Shown here in pieces: positions 57,775 to 64,000 of a stretch of 64,000 nucleotides of DNA. Position 1 is the first letter of the stretch; the number at the start of each line of letters is the position of its first letter. This stretch comes from Aquilaria yunnanensis (Eukaryota; Streptophyta; Magnoliopsida; Malvales; Thymelaeaceae). A model generated the notes under the pieces. It was not told the origin of the DNA. It was given only the letters and a program-made list of their open reading frames with translations, and searched no databases. A program made the translations under genes and the position numbers. Where the stretch lies: positions 92,630,001-92,694,000 of the forward strand of contig CM077597.1 in NCBI GenBank assembly GCA_039654915.1, written 5' to 3'.

Positions 57775-58210
57775 TGAAAAGGATGAGTGTCAAGTGTTTA
57801 TGTTTTGAAACTTATGTCTACATATCTATATAAGGCTTCCACATTTCTCACATGTGAGATATGGGGGTGTTACAAACTTCTTCCCCCTTTTATATACTCA
57901 ATGTTGTTGTTGGACTCACTCATATTACACATTCGCTAGCCAAGTAACCTCTCTAATTCATGATCAATCTCGATAGACAGTACATGTACATATCCAGTAT
58001 GTCACAACATCGCAGTCCTCAGTCAGCTCTGATACCATCTATAATAACTCAAGTCCAAAACCGATGACTAAAACACTTGCCCACATCACATAGGTTATTC
58101 TTTGTGAAAAAGATAAATATTACATACTTATATTCTGGAGCTTATGTTTATATATCTACATAAGACTTCCCACATTTTTTTCATGTGGAATATGAGGGTT
58201 TTGCATCTTT
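57775..58210 (+). repeat. Dispersed repeat family R1, two more copies
   Basis: About 57775-57885 (3' half only) and 58045-58210 (complete), separated by a GATACCATCTATAATAACTC junction. The spacing matches the previous pair. Confidence 0.65.
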
Positions 58211-58845
58211 AATTTATATGACTATTAAACATGTCTAAAAAAAGATGTTTATCAATTTATTTACTTTTCAAACATTAAATGTTTTTATTAAAATCTAAAA
58301 GCACAACTTAATATGTGTGTGTGTATGTATGTTTATATTTGTATATTTATATCTATAGAATAAAAAGTGCAAAAATATAAAATGACTAAATGTTAAATTA
58401 TAAGTTATTTGTTTTCCTTTTAGGTATTAGAAACTTATTCTATTTTAAGAAGTTTATTTTCACATGGTTAACTAATTATATTATAAGAATAATGAGTAAG
58501 AATAGGTTTTCAAAACTCAGTGATGTGAGTATAATTTTTAAATCAATTGACCTCGACCTTTGGAACAATCACATTAACTCGATCATATGCTTGCTTTTTT
58601 TAATAATGTATAGTTACTATGTCATTGGAAAAATACAATGTTTATTTACAATGTCTATACTTTGACATTATGGCTCATATTTATGTCATACTATTAATTT
58701 TAAGTTTCACGCTAAGGAGAGAAAATTTAACAGCTTTGATAAGATATTAAAAGTATGACGATAAAATTTTGATAAGTACTCTAGCATCACAAATAAAAAA
58801 AATTTTCAATTTTTTTGTAACCATTGTTACCTATAGCATGTTCTA

Positions 58846-58897
<52 letters not shown>

Positions 58898-59714
58898 AAA
58901 TAAAAATTAAATACAATTAACAATCTTTTATAATGAATGACACAAATGAGAATAGTTATGATAAAATATTATAATAAAAAATTATAAAAAATAGAAAAAT
59001 GAAACTAATAAGAAATATATCTAAACTAAAGAAATATAAAATTATTATTGCTATTATTTATTTTGAAAAATATAATTAGAATTATAGTTAGTTGAGTGGA
59101 AAATAACTTAATATTTTGATTCACTTGCAACGCACGTGTGCATATACTAGTATATAAATGTCCACAGTCCCCACCATTATTTTTCATTGGATCCCACCAT
59201 TCCAAATAAAAATCTAGAAAAAAAGGCAAATGCAATATTATCTTCCCAAAAGGTATTTATTGATATATATGTACACACATGCACCTTAAATGCTACATTA
59301 GCTTTTGTATTTTATTTAATTGTTTAGTTAACACTCAAATTATGAGTTAGCCTATAGTCAATTAAACTTCACAAATCAAGTTAAGTTCAAAATTTTCAAA
59401 TAAGTTACACTAATCCTTAATAGAAGTGTTAATGTCATCAAAGAAATATATTATTCTCTATTTGTTTTTAGTGTAAAATTATAAAATTTTCCATGTTTGG
59501 GTTTTTTTACTCCAAAAAAATTAAAATTGGCATATTTATAGGAAGTCACCCTTGAAACGTAGGACACAAGTTTTAAAATTTTTTAAATTTAACTAAATAT
59601 CTAGTATTTTACTTAAATATACAATAATATTTATTTTTTAAAATTCATTATTTTTAAAGTTTCTAAAAAATATTAAAGGCTTACTTAATTTAAAGTAATT
59701 TTATAATTTACACC
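58211..59714. other. AT-rich DNA, no gene recognised
   Basis: A second (ATT)n run lies at 58848-58895. Part of 59570-59700 resembles the repeat at 32480/33690 (AAATATCTAGTATTTTACTT). No coding signature. Confidence 0.4.
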
Positions 59715-61813
59715 TTATAGAAATTTAAACCTTTGGCTTCATTTATACTAATAGGGGCCTCTTAGTGTCAAGTGGAATTAGAGTTATGCAGTCGACTTAG
59801 CCTATTTATTAGAGAGTTATAAGGCTTCATGAATGCTCTAACTTGAAGCTTGAAGGTTTAAATGATACATTTGAAAAAAAATAGATGGTTTTTTTGAAGT
59901 TAATTAGTAAAAGATTATTTATTTTTATTTTTTTGAGATTGTTATATGAAACTAATATCATTTGATAACTAATCCTATATGTGTATAATAATTTATTGAA
60001 TAACATTTTTATAGACTAATTGCTATGATTTTTTCTCTTATTCAACATAAAAGATTGCTCAAAATTAAACTACACTATAAAAATGTTATTCAATGCATTA
60101 TTATTATTATTATCATTTATAGTATTAATTTTAGATAATATTGATTCCAAACAAAAAAAAATAAAAACATATTTAGATTAATCTGACTTAATGATAAATG
60201 AATTGGATCTTTATCTTAATGGTTAAGTTTAAGCATTTTTTTTGTTGATGTTCTATGTTTCAATCCTTTTCTTACAAGTTAGTTTTGCAACGACTCAACT
60301 TTAGAACCAGTCAATGGAACACCTGCCCATACTACATGGGTTATCATTTGAAAAAATATTAATGCGAGTTCCTTGTGCTCTGGGACTTTAGCCTATATAT
60401 TCATTTAAGGCTTCCCACATTTCTCCCATATAGGATAAGTGGGTGTTACAAACTTCCTCTTATATGGTCAATCGGATTGTGGTTCCTTAGACTAGCAACC
60501 TCTCTAATTGGATTACCTGGCCGCTAATCCAATATCAGCCCAGTAGATGATGCATGTGCACGCCCAATGTGTTATATCATCATGGTCTCGAGTTGGCTCT
60601 GATACCATCTGTAGTGACCTAAGTCTAAAATAAGTCAACGAAATATCTGCCCACACCACATGGGTTATCTGTTGAAAAAGGTTAAGTGTTAGTGTCTGTG
60701 CTCTGGAACTAGAGACTATATATCCACATAAAGTTTCTTACATCACTCTCATGTAAGATATAGGCGTGTTACATGTTTTATATGCTAATAATTGTTTGAC
60801 CTACACAAATTTTTAATTTTTTTAGAGCCAATCAAATCTTAAAAGTTGTTTAAAAAATTTGAAATAATTTTTTTAATATTATATATCATGGTTGAAGCTC
60901 ATAGCCTAGAATTAGTTTTGGAGTCATTAAAAGATAAGGTTAATAATTTTATTTTGTATTTGCAAGTTTTTATTTTATCTAAGATTAAGAAAATTAAAAA
61001 GTTAGAGGTTTATATGTTCCAAAACTAAAATTAAATTGCATATTTTTATATCTTGACTACAGGTTTTGACCATAAAAGGGATTATACGACAAAAGAAGAA
61101 GTTGGAGGACATATGATAAGTTTTAGTAAAATAAAAAACCATGTTGGATCAAAATTTTATATATTTTTATCCAAAATATGATTTTTTTTGTGTTTATCAA
61201 TTTTTCATTGTTGTAATATTGAATTCCTATACTTTCATATTTGGCATTGATACACAAAATTCTTTAAACATGAAACATATTTTAAGAATTTCTAATTTTT
61301 TAAAAATAGTAGCATTATATTCAATTTACTAAGTTAATATTTTCTTTATTTGATTAATCATACTTTTAATGTATTTATAATATTTAAAATTTAAACACAT
61401 TTTTTTCATTTATAAATTCTTTATGTTAGGATAATAAGATTAGTATTTGAAAAGGATAAGTGCAAAGTGTTTATGTTCTAAAACATGTGCCTATATATCC
61501 ACATAAGAATTTCCACATTTCTCTCATATGGGATATGAGGGTGTTATAACCCTCCTTTATTTACCCAATTTTCTTGTTGGGGTCACTCGGATTGCATGGC
61601 CCTTAGCCAAGTAATCTCTCTAATCTAGGATCAATCCTGATAGACGATGTTGTACATACCTAGCATGTCACGTCTTTGTAGTCCCGGTTAGCTTTGATAA
61701 ATACCATCTGTGATAACCCAAGTCTAATACCGGTTAACAAAACACCTACCCACATCACATGAGTTATCTTTTATGAAAAGGATAAGTGCTAGATACTTAT
61801 GTTTTAAAACTTG
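59715..61813. repeat. ~2.1-kb direct duplication, right copy, cut by the second Tat-like element
   Basis: Colinear with 55960-58145. It includes R1 copies at about 60290-60455, 60610-60775, 61455-61560 and 61715-61813. The last copy stops abruptly where the LTR begins at 61814. Confidence 0.85.
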
Positions 61814-62662
61814 TGATGCCCTCCAGCATCTTTGTCTGATGACATGGTGAACTCCGAGGGAGCTTCCGAGGAGGGGGGACGTCTTGCTGAGATATTCCCC
61901 AGGTGGGAAAATACCTGAAAGGCTCAGAAAAAAGGGTTAGGAGGTCCCCGGGGTGCTTTTCCGGGGAGGAGCCTCCGACGCCCAAGTTAGTGCCCTGAAA
62001 GTGAGTAAAGTAGGAACACTAGAGGGGTGTAAGAGCTGGCCTGTATAAGTTTTCTGCTATGCGCGAGGGCTGATCACAGGATCCTTTGCCAAGTCCTATT
62101 TCCCAGTATTTATAGAAGTACCTGGCCCGTTCAGATCCTGACACGTGTTCGGTCGGATCCTCTCTGTGCTTTTTGGGCGTAGGGAACAGGTAGCCGTTTG
62201 TAGGCTCCTGGTTTTGTGGCTAAGATGGGACTTGGACGGCGTCAGCGCGTCAGGCCGCCGTTTCAGGCGGCGTGCGGGCTTCCTGTCAGAGGCTCCTTAA
62301 ATGCTCATGCCGTACTCCCGAGGTCCTTTGGGCGAGGTCGCCCCTTGGTACGGACACCCTTTCTCGGGGATCACACTGGTGGCTCGGGGAGTTTTCTAGC
62401 TCGGGAGTTCTGTCTTCGGGGGAATCTCTCCTGCTCTTAGTAGCTGGCTCTTTGCTCCGGAAGACGATATATTCGGTTTCCCGAGGGAGTCAGCAACACA
62501 TTTAAATGATCCTGGCGTTTCAGCCGAAGTGCTTACTTCGTTGTGCTCGATTCCGCTTCTGCTGAGGTCGTTGGCAATGCTTCCTTCCGAGCTACGTCAG
62601 GTTCCCCAGACAAACCTTCGGGGAAGTATGTACTGGAAGAGGCGAAAGCCCTTCGGCTATCA
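61814..62662 (-). repeat. 3' LTR of the second Tat-like element
   Basis: 849 bp. On the + strand it starts TGATGCCC and ends GGCTATCA. The 5 bases before it are ACTTG. The matching target duplication is outside the window. Confidence 0.72.
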
Positions 62663-63080
62663 CAGGCCCTCCTCGAAAAGCCGAAATGGAAACTTCGGTT
62701 TGTTCGCTTCCTGAGGGTTCCTCTTTGGGCTTTAAGCGTAGCGCTTGTTCCGAAGACAGACCTTTCGTCTGAAGACGTAAGCTTTTCTACCACAACCTGT
62801 CTGTTGGTGTCTTCGAAGTAACCTGCTTTCCAGCTTTTTAGGTCCGCGCCACGTCATGTGCCAGGAATAGGTGTGTCAGTCTGGAACGACGTGCTTGAGG
62901 ATGAGGAGTGTTAGGATACGCATCCCCCTTTTGGCGCGATGGTTGACATGTGGCAGCCAGTCATTGGTGGGGATTGTGTTGTAACGGCAGGCGCGCCTTT
63001 TTAGGCACAAAAGAGCAGTTATGGCGACGTTTCGCCTTCGCAGAGCACTTATGATGCCGGTTCGCCTACCTCCCTCGGCC

Positions 63081-63090
63081 TATATATATG
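63081..63090 (+). promoter_or_regulatory. TATA box of the second element's antisense ORF
   Basis: TATATATATG lies 250 bases before the ATG at 63333, after GTTATGGCGACGTTTCGCC. The matching arrangement is at 43673-43742 in the first element. Confidence 0.5.
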
Positions 63091-63332
63091 CTTGTTCCGT
63101 CATTTGTTCTCTTTTGCTTTTACTTTTGCTCTGGTTTTCCTTCTGCTTTCTCCTGCTTTTCACGGCGGTTCTTTCTCCTGAGCTTTTTTCCGGCCACCTT
63201 TCACGACGGCGTCTTCACACACAGATTTCGGCAAGAGTTTTGGTGGGTTTTGATTTCCAGAACTCTTTGTTTTTTCAAAGTTTTTCCAAAGTTCATTTTT
63301 TCCTTTTTCCGAGCTCATTTTTCAGCCAAAAA

Positions 63333-63884
63333 ATGCCTATTCCTGAGAGTTGGCAACCTCTTTTGTACCATCCTTGCTGCACTACTCCCGAAAAATTATC
63401 AAGGTGGAAGAAAAAAATTTTCCTCCCTTCGTACGCTGTTACGAGGTTGCCGCGTCCTGACCATTACAGCTTCTCAAACCATAGCAATGAGGTTATCTCT
63501 TTCCGAGCTCAGCTGAAAGCCGGACTTCGGTACCCCCATCCGGAGTTGATTTGCGAGTTTTGCAGATTTCATGGCATTGCCGTAAATCAACTCCCTCCGA
63601 ACTCGTACTGCTATTTCAACGCCTTCCTCTGTATGTGTGGCGTTTTCAAAATAAAGCCCCACTTCGTTATTTTTATGCAGTACTACAAGCTCTACGTGGT
63701 CCCGAAGGGTGGCTTTTACTTCATGCTACCTCGGGGATCCGGGAGCAAAAAGTATATGTTCACCTTCGCCACCAAGGACAGCTGGCGAGGGTGGCAAAAA
63801 AAGTTTTTCTTTCTGAAGATGGAAGAGGCCTGGTCGCACGTTCCGACCAAGTGGCTTAGGGAAGGCTGGAGGATGACGTCATAG
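63333..63884 (+). CDS. Antisense ORF of a Tat-like element, N-terminal domain (Transposase_28-like)
   Basis: 183 residues from the ATG at 63333 (MPIPESWQPLLY). The centre (ISFRAQLKAGLRYPHPELIC, then HGIAVNQLPPNSYCYFNAFL) matches the style of the domain called 'putative gypsy type transposon' (Transposase_28), known from plant Tat elements. FYFMLPRG and KDSWRGWQKKFFF follow, as usual. The frame ends at TAG (63882-63884), but a frame one base over continues with DPRMLLTRELAPEFTDFDRR to the window edge, so a one-base slip or a splice near 63860 is likely. It runs antisense to the element and its function is unknown. An upstream open extension from 63021 lies in the leader and is not counted. Confidence 0.7.
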   Translation: MPIPESWQPLLYHPCCTTPEKLSRWKKKIFLPSYAVTRLPRPDHYSFSNHSNEVISFRAQLKAGLRYPHPELICEFCRFHGIAVNQLPPNSYCYFNAFLCMCGVFKIKPHFVIFMQYYKLYVVPKGGFYFMLPRGSGSKKYMFTFATKDSWRGWQKKFFFLKMEEAWSHVPTKWLREGWRMTS

Positions 63885-64000
63885 ATCCGAGGATGTTGCT
63901 GACTCGAGAGTTGGCTCCTGAATTCACGGATTTCGACAGACGTATCCGAGCCATCGTTGACTGGGGTCCCGAGGTCCCTTCGCGTTCTCTTTACCCCTTC

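Larger units (their letters stand above)
55960..58145. repeat. ~2.1-kb direct duplication, left copy
   Basis: Colinear with 59715-61813. Shared strings include TGTCAAGTGGAATTAGAGTT-like sequence, AAACTAATATCATTTGATAA, the ATT microsatellite (longer here), and ATGTTGGATCAAAATTTTAT. Open frames at 57468 (70 codons) and its counterpart at 61141 are AT-driven and I do not call them genes. Confidence 0.85.
61814..64000 (-). mobile_element. Second Tat-like LTR retrotransposon, truncated by window end
   Basis: An LTR at 61814-62662, then an antisense ORF start in the same layout as the 42066-49315 element. The LTR shares GGAGGTCCCCGG and TTTTCCGGGGAGGAGCCTCC with the other family member, and the junction CGGCTATCACAGGCCCTCC parallels TGGCTATCACATGCCCCCTC. 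The orientation is therefore minus. The rest of the element lies beyond 64000. Confidence 0.8.

Overview
This is plant nuclear DNA, most likely from a eudicot. The evidence is spliced nuclear genes (eEF2-like, F-box), long AT-rich intergenic stretches, Ty1/copia and Ty3/gypsy (Ogre/Tat) LTR retrotransposons, Stowaway MITEs and degraded gene fragments. I cannot name the species.

Layout. 1-13707: one very young Ogre/Tat-like LTR retrotransposon on the + strand, with its first ~474 bases left of the window. It has no recognisable gag-pol. It carries two tandem ORFs resembling the cysteine-rich nucleic-acid-binding proteins of plant betaflexiviruses, an intact intronless LONELY GUY (LOG) cytokinin-activating enzyme, and a ~37-copy minisatellite followed by four hairpin-bearing repeats. 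It is inserted in the RNase H region of a Ty1/copia element (13709-14158, 3' LTR to ~14411). 14413-17555: decayed fragments of a LEO1/VIP4-like gene and of a 26S proteasome RPT5 gene with introns. 17.6-25.1 kb: AT-rich, no gene seen, one tandem duplication. 25687-29175: an intact but strongly diverged eEF2 paralogue in which Lys replaces the diphthamide His. 31093-32205: an intact F-box/DUF295-type gene, with a dead full-length relative at 52081-53145 and 3' fragments near 35.9 and 54.2 kb. 35.1-50.3 kb: a duplicated block split by a 7250-bp minus-strand Tat-like element (42066-49315, TSD ATAAG) whose only recognisable coding content is a damaged antisense ORF. 50.6-51.3 kb: a Stowaway MITE and an LTR-like insertion, both with an empty-site paralogue near 55.07 kb. 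55.9-61.8 kb: a ~2-kb direct duplication made of a dispersed repeat. 61814-end: the LTR and antisense ORF start of a second Tat-like element, cut by the window edge.

Only the eEF2 paralogue and one F-box gene look like intact host genes. The most unusual system is the left retrotransposon, which appears to have exchanged its replication genes for a cargo of virus-like nucleic-acid-binding ORFs plus a hormone-activating enzyme, two of these ORFs having their own TATA-like box. Its LTRs are almost identical, so it moved recently and presumably depends on proteins supplied by another element.
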